The notes under the pieces: model-generated | Seen by the model: only the letters and a program-made list of their open reading frames with translations | Database searches by the model: none | What the model was told of the DNA's origin: nothing | Position numbers and translations under genes: made by a program | Source: Gemmatimonadota bacterium | GTDB taxonomy: Bacteria > Latescibacterota > UBA2968 > UBA8231 | DNA length: 64,000 nt | Reading direction: 5' to 3' | Assembly (NCBI GenBank): GCA_018673255.1 | Contig: JABHDC010000253.1 | Span: 62,001 to 126,000, forward strand | In this document: positions 17,482-25,464 of the stretch, piece after piece | How positions within the stretch are numbered: the stretch's first letter is position 1 | Layout of the letters: each line of letters begins with the position of its first letter

Positions 17482-18638
17482 AGGGACGACATCGACTGGC
17501 AACCCGCCTCGTGCAGGGGGCCGAGGAGCCTCGCATCGAGGGGGCCGTCACACTGCCCATCTTCCAGACGGCCACCTACCAGGCCGCGCCCGAGGGTTCG
17601 GCAGACTACGACGACATCCGCTATCTGCGGCTGAGCAACTCGCCGAACCATCAGCGTCTGGGTGCCAAACTGGCGGACCTGTGCGATGGGGAGGCCGGCC
17701 TCGTGATGGGTTCGGGCATGGCGGCGATCACGACGACGATCATGAGTATGGTGCGTACCGGTGATCATATCCTGGCGCAGGACTGTCTCTACGGCGGCAC
17801 CCTCAGCTTCCTGCGCGAAGAGGCGGCGGACATGGGCATCGAGGTGGATTTCGTCGACATCGAGGACCCCGACGACTGGGCCAGGAAGCGGCGCCCCTCG
17901 ACCCGGCTGTTCTACGTGGAGACGATGAGCAATCCGTTGCTCCAGGTGCCCGATCTGCCCGCTGTCGTCGACTTCTGTCGAGAGCATGGACTCACGTCTC
18001 TCATCGACAACACCTTTGCCTCACCAGTGAATTTCCAGCCCCTGACCATGGGCTTCGATATCGAAATGCACAGTGCCACCAAATACCTCAATGGCCATTC
18101 GGATATTGTGGCAGGTTGCGTGGTGTCCACGACCCAACACATCGAGGCGGTCACTCATCGACTCAATCATCTGGGTGGCATTCTTGATCCCCATGCCTGT
18201 TTTCTGCTGCATCGAGGGCTCAAGACGCTGCAGTTGCGGGTGACGCAGCAATGTCTCAATGCTCAGTATCTGGCGCAGCGGCTGCAGGAGCATCCTGGCG
18301 TGTCGTGCGTCCACTACCCGGGGCTGATGTCCCACGCGGCGCACGAGCGGGCTGCGGCGTGGTTTGTGGGCTCAGGAGGGGTCTTCAGTTTTGCCATCCA
18401 CGGAGATGGCGATGCTGCTCAGCGCGTGCTCAATGCACTTGAGCTGGCGACGGATGCACCCAGTCTCGGGGGTGTGGAGACGCTGGTGACGCGACCGGCC
18501 ATCTCGTCTCATGCGGGTCAGACCCCTGAGGAGCGCAAGGCGCTCGGCATTGGTGACGAGTTGATTCGCGTCGCCGTCGGGATCGAGGCGCCCGAAGATC
18601 TGTGGGATGACTTCGCTGCCGGTCTCGAGGTCATCTGA
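17478..18638 (+). CDS. Cys/Met metabolism PLP-dependent enzyme (cystathionine gamma-synthase/lyase family)
   Basis: A 386-aa fold-type I PLP enzyme. The cofactor lysine is in SATKYLNGHSD; GSGMAAITT, the YGGT loop, ETMSNPLLQV and DNTFASP are family hallmarks. Members act on cysteine, homocysteine, methionine or O-acylhomoserine by gamma- or beta-elimination/replacement. The ATG overlaps the preceding stop (ATGA), so translation is probably coupled to the FolC-ATP-grasp gene. A strong terminator follows at 18816. Which thiol amino acid it uses cannot be told. Confidence 0.88.
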   Translation: MKGRHRLATRLVQGAEEPRIEGAVTLPIFQTATYQAAPEGSADYDDIRYLRLSNSPNHQRLGAKLADLCDGEAGLVMGSGMAAITTTIMSMVRTGDHILAQDCLYGGTLSFLREEAADMGIEVDFVDIEDPDDWARKRRPSTRLFYVETMSNPLLQVPDLPAVVDFCREHGLTSLIDNTFASPVNFQPLTMGFDIEMHSATKYLNGHSDIVAGCVVSTTQHIEAVTHRLNHLGGILDPHACFLLHRGLKTLQLRVTQQCLNAQYLAQRLQEHPGVSCVHYPGLMSHAAHERAAAWFVGSGGVFSFAIHGDGDAAQRVLNALELATDAPSLGGVETLVTRPAISSHAGQTPEERKALGIGDELIRVAVGIEAPEDLWDDFAAGLEVI

Positions 18639-18669
18639 AGGCCAACTTCAAGTCGGGCGCGGGTGAGTG

Positions 18670-18864
18670 TTGTAAAGTGTTACAAAAACAATCACTTATA
18701 TATCCGCGTGGCATTTTCCTAAAGAGTCACGCGTCGGTGCCGAAAATATGGGTAGACTCGCGATGGATCGGCCGGTCCCCGCGAGTTTGAACACCTCCTA
18801 ATCCTCCTTAGGGCAACCCCCGTCGGACGGTGTGGTTTACCACACCACCGGCGGGGGTATTTTT
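18670..18864 (+). ncRNA. Candidate structured small RNA or long 3' leader element
   Basis: This intergenic stretch holds four hairpins in series. CGCGTG (18705-18710) pairs with CACGCG (18728-18733). ACTCGCG (18756-18762) pairs with CGCGAGT (18780-18786) around an inner GGATC/GGTCC stem. CCTAA (18797-18801) pairs with TTAGG (18808-18812) around a TCCTCC loop. The terminator follows. An AT-rich promoter-like segment (TGTAAAGTGTTACA, then TTATATAT at 18696-18703) precedes them. The TCCTCC loop and an adjacent CACCTCCT match the anti-Shine-Dalgarno end of 16S rRNA. No known RNA family was recognised; it could also be the 3' UTR of the PLP gene. Confidence 0.4.
18816..18864 (+). terminator. Strong rho-independent terminator
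   Basis: ACCCCCG at 18816-18822 pairs with CGGGGGT at 18852-18858, and GGTGTGGT pairs with ACCACACC in the apex; TATTTTT follows. It closes the plus-strand transcripts ending at 18638 or in the intergenic RNA candidate. Confidence 0.85.
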
Positions 18865-18891
18865 CTGGTCCCGGCCGTGACCGGGGTAGTC

Positions 18892-19530
18892 CTACAGAAT
18901 CCCGTATTCGTCGAAGACCTCTCGGGGCGATCGACCGGTAGCCAGTTCATCGCGCACGGTATTCTCGCCCGCGAGTTTCTCCTGTGATTTCAGCAGCACC
19001 TCGTCCTTGATCGCTGCCGGAATCGAGACGACGCCCTCGTAGTCGGCGAGGATGAAATCGCCTGGCTGGATCTGCACGCCGCCACAGGTGACCGGCACCT
19101 GCACCGCCTGGGGCACGATCCGTCCCGCCGAATCAAGGGGCGAGTAGCCGCGACAGAAGCAGTTGAAGCCCATGTCATTCATGAGGCGGATGTCACGCAC
19201 GAGACCGTCGGTGACGACGGCATTCACGCCACGGGCGGCGGCGGCTGTGGACAGGAGCTCTCCCCACAGGCCGGACTTCACCTCGCCATTGGTGGCCACG
19301 ACGATGACGTCACCGGCACTGACCAGGTCGTAGGCCTCGAAGATCTTGCCATAGGGATCGTCATTCGGCTCTTCATTGACGTGTGCGTCGAGGGTGACGG
19401 CCGGGCCGGCAAACCAGTTGTCGTCGCGTGCCGGACGCAGTTCGTGAGACAGGGCCTGCTCACGATATCCCATGCCATCCATGATGTCGCAGGCGAGTGC
19501 AGTGTAGATGTCCTTCCAGACCGAATTCAT
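18892..19530 (-). CDS. RraA family protein (4-hydroxy-4-methyl-2-oxoglutarate aldolase-like)
   Basis: A 212-aa RraA-fold protein. GEVKSGLWGELL and AVVTDGLVRDI correspond to the family's conserved Gly-Glu-Leu and Asp-Gly-x-x-Arg-Asp motifs that bind substrate and Mg2+ in the class II pyruvate aldolases. That, and the operon with a fumarylacetoacetate-hydrolase-like gene and two transporters, supports a catabolic aldolase or decarboxylase rather than an RNase E regulator. Its ATG overlaps the stop of the preceding MFS gene by 4 bp. Confidence 0.85.
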   Translation of the reverse strand: MNSVWKDIYTALACDIMDGMGYREQALSHELRPARDDNWFAGPAVTLDAHVNEEPNDDPYGKIFEAYDLVSAGDVIVVATNGEVKSGLWGELLSTAAAARGVNAVVTDGLVRDIRLMNDMGFNCFCRGYSPLDSAGRIVPQAVQVPVTCGGVQIQPGDFILADYEGVVSIPAAIKDEVLLKSQEKLAGENTVRDELATGRSPREVFDEYGIL

Positions 19531-20690
19531 GCAGGACTTCCTTCTCGTTTGGCGCCGTCACCTCCGCCGGTGGGCAGGAACATGGCGACGACAGCAGTGA
19601 ACAGGGGCAGCAGGACCAGCCAGGACAACGTCTCTGCGACGCCGATCTGGTCGGCCACCCACCCGATCGGACCCAGGGCCAGACTGGCCAGGCCCCAACT
19701 GAAACCAAGTGGCAGGCTCGACGCCAGCCCCGACCTGCGGGGCACCAACTCCTGGGCCAGGGCGACGAGGATGGAATTCGAGGAGAGCAGCAGGCCGCCG
19801 CCGACGGCCAGGGCGACATAGCTGAAGATGCCATCCATGTGCAGGAAGGCATACAGGGCCGGTGTCGAGATGGCCAGCGAGCCCCAGACGAGGGGCCTGG
19901 GGTTTACGCGGTCAGCGAGGTAACCGAAGAGCAGGGCGCCCACGACGCCGGCGATATTGTAGACCGCCAGGGGGATGCCAATCTCGATTGTGCCCAGACC
20001 CCGCTCCTTCGACAGAACGGTGAGGAAAAAGCCGAATCCCAGGCCTGTGACCGAACGCAGGATCACGACCATGGTGATCAGAGCCAAACCCCGACCGGCG
20101 CCATTCAGGCCTCGTGGGGCCGGTTCGGTCGATTCGTCACTCAGGTGCGGATTATCAAGGGGGATGAAGCGCAACACCAACAGCAGGAACAGGATGCCCG
20201 GGATGCTGACCAGGGGTAGCCATTCCAGACCGATCCGTTCGGCATAGAAGGGGACCCAGAGTGGCGTGACGCCCAGGCCCATGGTACCGCCAAAGATGAA
20301 CAGGGCGATGCCGAAGGCTCGGCGGTCACCGCTGAGTTCACCGGCCAGGGAGAACACCTGCGGATGAAATGCGGCGACACCGAACCCACCGACGGTGAGG
20401 GCCGCCACCAGTGTGTAGTATCCTGGGGCGATCCCCATGAGGGGGGTGAATACGGCGGCCAGCCCAAGACCGCCGATGACGAGCCAGCGGCGACGCATGC
20501 GATCGGCCCAGATACCCAGCAGGGGCTGGCTCAGATTACAGACAGACACGATGGTGCCGAGGATGCCGGCGCTGGCCAGGGACAGCCCCAGGCGTTCGAT
20601 CACCAGGGGCAGAACGGGCGCCAGCATCGTGGCATACGAGTCGACGCAGAAGTGAGCCAGACTGACCAGCAGCAGTTGCAGTCTTCGCAT
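19527..20690 (-). CDS. MFS transporter (Fsr/fosmidomycin-resistance-like)
   Basis: A 387-aa major facilitator with about twelve hydrophobic helices. The start LAHFCVDSYATMLAPVLPLV resembles the Fsr subgroup, and GIWADRMRRR matches the loop 2-3 signature. The ATG at 20690 overlaps the stop of the upstream transporter (TGATG), so the two are translationally coupled. The operon (FAH-like hydrolase, two MFS, RraA) suggests import of a carboxylic acid or export of an intermediate; the direction is not inferable. Confidence 0.85.
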   Translation of the reverse strand: MRRLQLLLVSLAHFCVDSYATMLAPVLPLVIERLGLSLASAGILGTIVSVCNLSQPLLGIWADRMRRRWLVIGGLGLAAVFTPLMGIAPGYYTLVAALTVGGFGVAAFHPQVFSLAGELSGDRRAFGIALFIFGGTMGLGVTPLWVPFYAERIGLEWLPLVSIPGILFLLLVLRFIPLDNPHLSDESTEPAPRGLNGAGRGLALITMVVILRSVTGLGFGFFLTVLSKERGLGTIEIGIPLAVYNIAGVVGALLFGYLADRVNPRPLVWGSLAISTPALYAFLHMDGIFSYVALAVGGGLLLSSNSILVALAQELVPRRSGLASSLPLGFSWGLASLALGPIGWVADQIGVAETLSWLVLLPLFTAVVAMFLPTGGGDGAKREGSPA

Positions 20691-21967
20691 CAAGCGTCCC
20701 CCTGGTCGAGGCGACGACACAATTGCCAGGCGCAGAGCGTGCCGATGCTGGACGATGCGGCACCGATGAGGAAGGGCACGGCGGGGTCGATCTCCACGAG
20801 CCAGCCACCGAGCAACGAGCCGGTGACCATGGCAGTACTCCACGTAAGGTGCCCGAGGCCGACGAGTCGGTTCTTCTCGCCTTCGGCAGCGGCTTCCGCG
20901 ATCAGTGCCGGCACCAGCGTCGATACAGCCCAGGCGGTGACAGTCAGCGCCGTACCAAAGATGAAGAGGCGCGTCACCGAATCGGTCGATCCTGCGATGC
21001 AGAGGGAGCTGATGACGATGCCTGCGGATGAGACGATGAGGGGCACCCTGCGGCCGAAGCGGTCACGCAACAGGCCTGTGAGCAACTGGCCGCCCGCCGC
21101 AAAGGCCAGAGAGACCGAGGCGTAGTAGGCCGTTGTCGAGGCGGAGCCGCTGACGCGATAGATGAGCAGCGGCAGGATCAGCGTGGCCATGCCCCAGAAG
21201 CTGGTGATCGAGAGTCGCAGGCAGAGGAGAAGGTGCACATTCGGCTGCCGCAGCAGGGGACGATAGGACGCCCACAGGGCCATCCGCTGGCGGCTGCCAT
21301 CGGCCTGTCGGCGCTGACCCTGTGTTGCGGGCAGCAGCAGGACACCGAGTACGACGACGCCGCACATTGTCGCCGTCATGACCGAGCCGAGTTCGGGGAA
21401 GGACCACTCCTGTTTGACCAGCCCGGTCAGTGCGCTGCCCACGGAGTTGCCCAGAGTGCCCGAAAGGAAATACAGCGCACCGCCCAGTCCCAGGCGTGCC
21501 GGACCGGCGGCTGTGATCAGGTAGCTTTGCCCTGCCGTGCTCGTCGGGCCCTGGGCGGCACCGATGACGAGGACGAGGGCCGTGAGAGCGATGACCTCGG
21601 TATTGTGGAATACGAGTCCCGTCAGGGCGGCTCCAGCCAAACCGATGAGCAGGGTTGCCTTGAGGCCGAACAGGTCGCACATGCGACCCCCGACGATGGC
21701 GAAGATTCCCCCCAGGACCAGGGCGATCGCCCGCAGATAGGCGGTAAACAGGGGCAGGCGTTCGAGGTCGGCTTCGACATAGACCGGCAGCAGCGACCCG
21801 TAGGGGGCCGATGCAACGCCGGCGAGGAAGGAGAGGGCGCAGAGCACGACGAAGGCCCGGCTCCAGAGTCCTGCAGGAGCCGAGCCCATTGTCGTGTCAC
21901 CAGGGGCAGCGCCGCCGGAGCGGGGCTGGTTGCTGGTCTTTCCGCCACCCTGGGCGGCAGAGATCAC
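20690..21967 (-). CDS. MFS transporter
   Basis: A 425-aa major facilitator with about twelve helices after a Gly/Pro-rich N-terminal stretch of about 25 residues. GGRMCDLFGLKA resembles the loop 2-3 signature, and a second basic loop DRFGRRVPL lies at the equivalent place in the second half. It starts at GTG 21967, whose GTGA overlaps the stop of the FAH-like gene; an ATG 26 codons later is an alternative. Two consecutive and dissimilar MFS genes are unusual and may handle substrate and product, or two related substrates. Confidence 0.83.
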   Translation of the reverse strand: MISAAQGGGKTSNQPRSGGAAPGDTTMGSAPAGLWSRAFVVLCALSFLAGVASAPYGSLLPVYVEADLERLPLFTAYLRAIALVLGGIFAIVGGRMCDLFGLKATLLIGLAGAALTGLVFHNTEVIALTALVLVIGAAQGPTSTAGQSYLITAAGPARLGLGGALYFLSGTLGNSVGSALTGLVKQEWSFPELGSVMTATMCGVVVLGVLLLPATQGQRRQADGSRQRMALWASYRPLLRQPNVHLLLCLRLSITSFWGMATLILPLLIYRVSGSASTTAYYASVSLAFAAGGQLLTGLLRDRFGRRVPLIVSSAGIVISSLCIAGSTDSVTRLFIFGTALTVTAWAVSTLVPALIAEAAAEGEKNRLVGLGHLTWSTAMVTGSLLGGWLVEIDPAVPFLIGAASSSIGTLCAWQLCRRLDQGDA

Positions 21968-22938
21968 TTCTTCGAAGCAGCCACGTCGTTCTTCAGCACG
22001 CCAATCTTGGAAATCTCGATCTCGACCCGGTCACCGTCCTTGAGGAAGGTACCTGTCGTGGCGCCGACACCGGAGATGGTTCCTGTGCTGATGATGTCAC
22101 CCGGTTCGAGGGTGATGATGGCGGAGATATACTCGATGATGTCCGCCACGTAGTAGAGCATCTGGCCCGTGTTGTTGTGCTGCTTGCGCGAGCCATTGAT
22201 GAAGGTGCTGATGTCGAGATCCTGGGGATTCTTGATCTCGTCGGTGGTCACGATCCACGGCCCCTGAGGCGCCGAGGTGTCGAGCCACTTGCCATTGAGC
22301 CAGTCGAACCACTCGTCCTTCGGCCGACTGGAGGACCGCTTCTTGATCTCAAGCTGGCGCTCGGAGACATCATTCATCACCGTGTAACCGGCGACGTGCT
22401 TGAGCGCGTCCTTGGCAGCGATCGCCTTGCCCTTGCGACCGATGACGACGGCCAATTCGCCTTCCCAGTCGACAGCCTGGGCCACCGGCGGAATCAGAAT
22501 CTTGTCGTCGGTACCGATGACGGTCGTGGTGGGAGGCTTCATGAAGACACGAGGCGTCTCCTTGTCCTGTGCCGTCATGCGGCCGCCACCCTCTTCGATA
22601 TGATCCTGGTAGTTTCCGGCCAGGCAGAAGAGTTTGCGTGGATTGGGCATGGGCGCGCGCAACTTGAGTTTGGCTACCAGATGCGTTGACTTGCCATCGA
22701 CCTTGAGCTCATCACCGAGGGATTCTTCTACTTCCTTGACGAGTTTCCTCGCCGCAGCCATCGCCTTGGCGCCGGCCTCGATGAAATCCATCATGGTGCT
22801 GTAGAATTCGTTACGGGAGCGCTTCTCCCGACGCGCGGCGGTCTTCTCCACGGCGGCCAGATCAATGAGGATCTTGTCGCGGGCGATTACGGCGCCAATC
22901 CGTTCTTCACCCTTGAAAACGAACGTGGACAGCTTCAT
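21964..22938 (-). CDS. Fumarylacetoacetate hydrolase family protein
   Basis: A 324-aa FAH-fold enzyme. The catalytic fold carries CLAGNYQDHIEEG, the metal-binding DWEGELAVVIG and NDVSERQLE, and ends with the family's GDIISTGTISGVG. An N-terminal domain of about 90 residues is rich in Lys/Glu. Members hydrolyse C-C bonds in diketo acids, hydrate dienoates, or decarboxylate oxaloacetate. It heads a four-gene operon with two MFS transporters and an RraA-type aldolase, which fits a sugar-acid or aromatic ring-cleavage route. Confidence 0.87.
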   Translation of the reverse strand: MKLSTFVFKGEERIGAVIARDKILIDLAAVEKTAARREKRSRNEFYSTMMDFIEAGAKAMAAARKLVKEVEESLGDELKVDGKSTHLVAKLKLRAPMPNPRKLFCLAGNYQDHIEEGGGRMTAQDKETPRVFMKPPTTTVIGTDDKILIPPVAQAVDWEGELAVVIGRKGKAIAAKDALKHVAGYTVMNDVSERQLEIKKRSSSRPKDEWFDWLNGKWLDTSAPQGPWIVTTDEIKNPQDLDISTFINGSRKQHNNTGQMLYYVADIIEYISAIITLEPGDIISTGTISGVGATTGTFLKDGDRVEIEISKIGVLKNDVAASKK

Positions 22939-23068
22939 AGCAGTTTTTCCTTCAATCTCTCATGTGCGAAGAGTGCAGGCTTGGTGGTGACACGGCCGAC
23001 AGCTCGAGCCTATACCTATATTGAAGTGCATCAGCACACTCACCAACCTTACCGCGGATCGACCGAAC

Positions 23069-23647
23069 ATGCCGCCAGCCCAGATCCACCCGACTGCCTG
23101 CGTCGATGAACCCGTCACGATCGGCGATGACACTCACATCTGGCATTTCTGCCACGTCATGTCCGGCGCGCGAATCGGCCGTGACTGCAACATTGGCCAG
23201 AACGTCTACATCGATCGGGACGTTCAGATTGGTGATGGGTGCAAATTGCAGAACAATGTTTCCGTCTACAAAGGGGTCACCCTCGAGGACGGCGTGTTCT
23301 GCGGGCCATCTATGGTGTTTACGAATGTAGTGAATCCCCGCGCATTCATCGAGCGCAAGACCGAGTTTCGGGAGACTCGGGTGAAGAAAGGATCGACCCT
23401 GGGGGCCAATTGCACCATCGTCTGCGGTGTGAATATCGGTCAGTATGCCCTGGTAGGGGCCGGCGCTGTCGTCACCCGTGATGTGCCCGATTTCGCCATG
23501 GTCGTCGGTGTTCCCGCCCGGCAGGCTGGTTGGGTCAGCGAAGAGGGCTTCCCCCTGAAGGCCGGTCCCGGTCACGAGGAATTCACGTGTCCCGAGACGG
23601 GCAAGCACTACCACTTGTCCCCCGGTGGGTTCCTCACTCCCAAATAA
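23069..23647 (+). CDS. Hexapeptide-repeat sugar N-acyltransferase (WbpD/WlbB-like)
   Basis: A 192-aa left-handed beta-helix protein with imperfect hexapeptides ([24 protein letters not shown]). HIWHFCHVM matches the start of UDP-2-acetamido-3-amino-2,3-dideoxy-D-glucuronate N-acetyltransferases, and [12 protein letters not shown] closes the helix before [10 protein letters not shown]. Such enzymes acetylate nucleotide sugars for surface polysaccharides. The ATG at 23069 is preferred; TATATT at 23017-23022 may be the -10 box. No other sugar-nucleotide genes flank it. Confidence 0.85.
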   Translation: MPPAQIHPTACVDEPVTIGDDTHIWHFCHVMSGARIGRDCNIGQNVYIDRDVQIGDGCKLQNNVSVYKGVTLEDGVFCGPSMVFTNVVNPRAFIERKTEFRETRVKKGSTLGANCTIVCGVNIGQYALVGAGAVVTRDVPDFAMVVGVPARQAGWVSEEGFPLKAGPGHEEFTCPETGKHYHLSPGGFLTPK

Positions 23648-23658
23648 ATGGGCTGCCC

Positions 23659-24783
23659 TCAGTCACCCTGGACTCGATAGCGGTCGACGACCTCGTCCAC
23701 GAGGTCGACCCCGAGGCCAGGCGTGTCGTCCAGATGCAGATGGCCGTCGCGAAAATCCATCGTGTGGCGCACCAGATCCCGCGCCAGTGGTGACGGGGCC
23801 CGGGTATATTCGGTGAGTGGCTCGGGGGCGGCTGCCGTCCATTGGGCCGAGGCGGCCAGTAGGACTCCCGTGCCGTAGGCGTGAGGGATCGGCCTGCAAC
23901 CGGCGGCGATGGCACGCTCTGCCAGCCGCTGGCCGTAGGTGATGCCACCGACTCGACCCAGATCGGGCTGCACGATATGCAGCCCCGTGGCCAGCAGCTG
24001 GTCATATTCCTCGAGCAAAGTCACCGCTTCGCCTCCGGCAATCGGCACGGCGGCCTCGGCACACAGGGCACGGTGGCCGTCGAAATCGTAGGGATGCAGT
24101 GCCTCCTCCAGCCAGGTGATGTCGTAGGCGGCAAAGGCACCGGCTCGCTCGATGGCGGTGGCAGCATCCCAGGCGCGCCCTGCATCGACCATCAACGCCA
24201 CCTCGCCCAGGGCCTGCCGAGCGGCGGCGACCAGTTCCAGATCCAGGGCGGCATCCGGTCCCATCGGCCCCCAGCCATACTTCACAAATCGGTAGCCAGC
24301 CTCCACGAAGGCGGTGGCAGAGGCGCCCACCTCGTCAGGGGTGTCCGGCCACAGAACGCTGGCATAGGCGGGAACCCGATCCACACAGCTGTCACTCAGA
24401 AGGTTGCGCACGGGCACACCGGCCAGCTTGCCCCGCAGATCCCACAGGGCCATGTCCACACCACTCATGGCGTGGCGGGCGATGCCGCCAGGGCCATACC
24501 AGGCGGTGCCATCGATCATCGCCGCGTCGATGCCGGCGGCATCGTCGATCTCCATGCCGGTCACGATCGAAGCGAGGCCGTGGCGGAAGGGTGCCGATCG
24601 CGGCGACTCGATCACGGCGCGTCCCACGTAGCTGCAGGACACGACTTCGCCCAGACCGGTGGTGCCATCTTCGGCGGTCAATTTCACGATCAGCACGTCC
24701 TGCGTGCCGTCGGCGACTTCGCGGACCTCAGGCAGACGCAGGTGGATGGCTTCGACGTTGGCAATCTTCACGACGGGGGACAC
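23659..24783 (-). CDS. Mandelate racemase/muconate lactonizing enzyme family protein
   Basis: A 374-aa enolase-superfamily enzyme. The N-terminal capping domain is followed by the barrel with FVKYGWG (general base lysine strand), metal ligands in LMVDAGRAW, WLEEALHP and IAGGEAV, then QPDLGRVGGIT and the histidine of PIPHAYGTG. The pattern fits sugar-acid dehydratases or racemases. The first 16 bp overlap the 3' end of queC upstream. It lies near the FAH/RraA operon and could feed it with a keto-deoxy sugar acid (inference). Confidence 0.87.
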   Translation of the reverse strand: MSPVVKIANVEAIHLRLPEVREVADGTQDVLIVKLTAEDGTTGLGEVVSCSYVGRAVIESPRSAPFRHGLASIVTGMEIDDAAGIDAAMIDGTAWYGPGGIARHAMSGVDMALWDLRGKLAGVPVRNLLSDSCVDRVPAYASVLWPDTPDEVGASATAFVEAGYRFVKYGWGPMGPDAALDLELVAAARQALGEVALMVDAGRAWDAATAIERAGAFAAYDITWLEEALHPYDFDGHRALCAEAAVPIAGGEAVTLLEEYDQLLATGLHIVQPDLGRVGGITYGQRLAERAIAAGCRPIPHAYGTGVLLAASAQWTAAAPEPLTEYTRAPSPLARDLVRHTMDFRDGHLHLDDTPGLGVDLVDEVVDRYRVQGD

Positions 24784-25460
24784 TCCTGGTAGGAAATCGG
24801 ATCATCGACACCAACCGCTGCGAAAGCGGCTCGGCGTTCGGTGCATGCATCACACACACCGCAGGCTGGACGACGGCCCTCATAACATGTGTGGGTCAAC
24901 TCGTAGGGCACACCCAGTTCCATGCCCTGTCGCACGACCTGCTGTTTGGTGAAATCGACGAAGGGCGTGTGAATACGGAAATCGGCTTCGTGCGTGGCGC
25001 CCAGGCCCAGTGTCGTTTCGAGGGCGTCATAGAATTCGCGTCGGCAGTCTCTGTAGGCGACCTGGTCATCGCGCACGGGGGCAATGTAGAGGTCAGACAC
25101 GCCCTCAACTTCGGCGACACCGGCGGCGAGGGTGACGAAGAGGAGATTGCGGAAGGGAACGACCGTCGCGATCTGGTCATGGTCGCTGGCTGCGGGGACC
25201 GACAGCTCCGGGTCTGTCAGGGGAGACCCCCCGACGGCATTCAGATCCACCTGCAGTTGACGGTGTGATGCCGCCCCGGCCAGTGTCGATAACTGGCTGG
25301 CGAAATCCAGTTCGACGCGATGCCGCTGGCCATAGTCGATGCTGACCGTGTGCACAGGGCCCTGCGTGTTGGCCCGGATCCACCACAGACAGGTGGCAGA
25401 ATCCATGCCGCCACTGAGCAGGACGAGGGATGGGGCACCGGGTGCATGTTGGTGGTTCAA
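24768..25460 (-). CDS. queC: 7-cyano-7-deazaguanine synthase
   Basis: QueC converts carboxy-deazaguanine to preQ0 with ATP and ammonia, for queuosine-type tRNA modification. Seen: PP-loop LVLLSGGMDSAT, SIDYGQRHRVELD, VPFRNLLF, and the C-terminal zinc site in HTCYEG, CGVCDAC. The frame opens as far as 25616, but a TTG at 25460, just after the upstream gene's stop and behind GGAAGAG, gives 230 aa, the usual QueC length. No queD, queE or queF is in the window. Confidence 0.9.
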   Translation of the reverse strand: MNHQHAPGAPSLVLLSGGMDSATCLWWIRANTQGPVHTVSIDYGQRHRVELDFASQLSTLAGAASHRQLQVDLNAVGGSPLTDPELSVPAASDHDQIATVVPFRNLLFVTLAAGVAEVEGVSDLYIAPVRDDQVAYRDCRREFYDALETTLGLGATHEADFRIHTPFVDFTKQQVVRQGMELGVPYELTHTCYEGRRPACGVCDACTERRAAFAAVGVDDPISYQECPPS

Positions 25461-25464
25461 TGGA

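Noticed and set aside
14286..18638. An ordinary molybdopterin gene cluster
   Set aside because: Only moaA is present; none of moaB, moaC, moaD, moaE, moeA or mobA is adjacent.
18670..18864. A known riboswitch or SRP/6S RNA
   Set aside because: The stems and loops do not match the consensus sequences I know for GEMM, TPP, SRP or 6S RNA.
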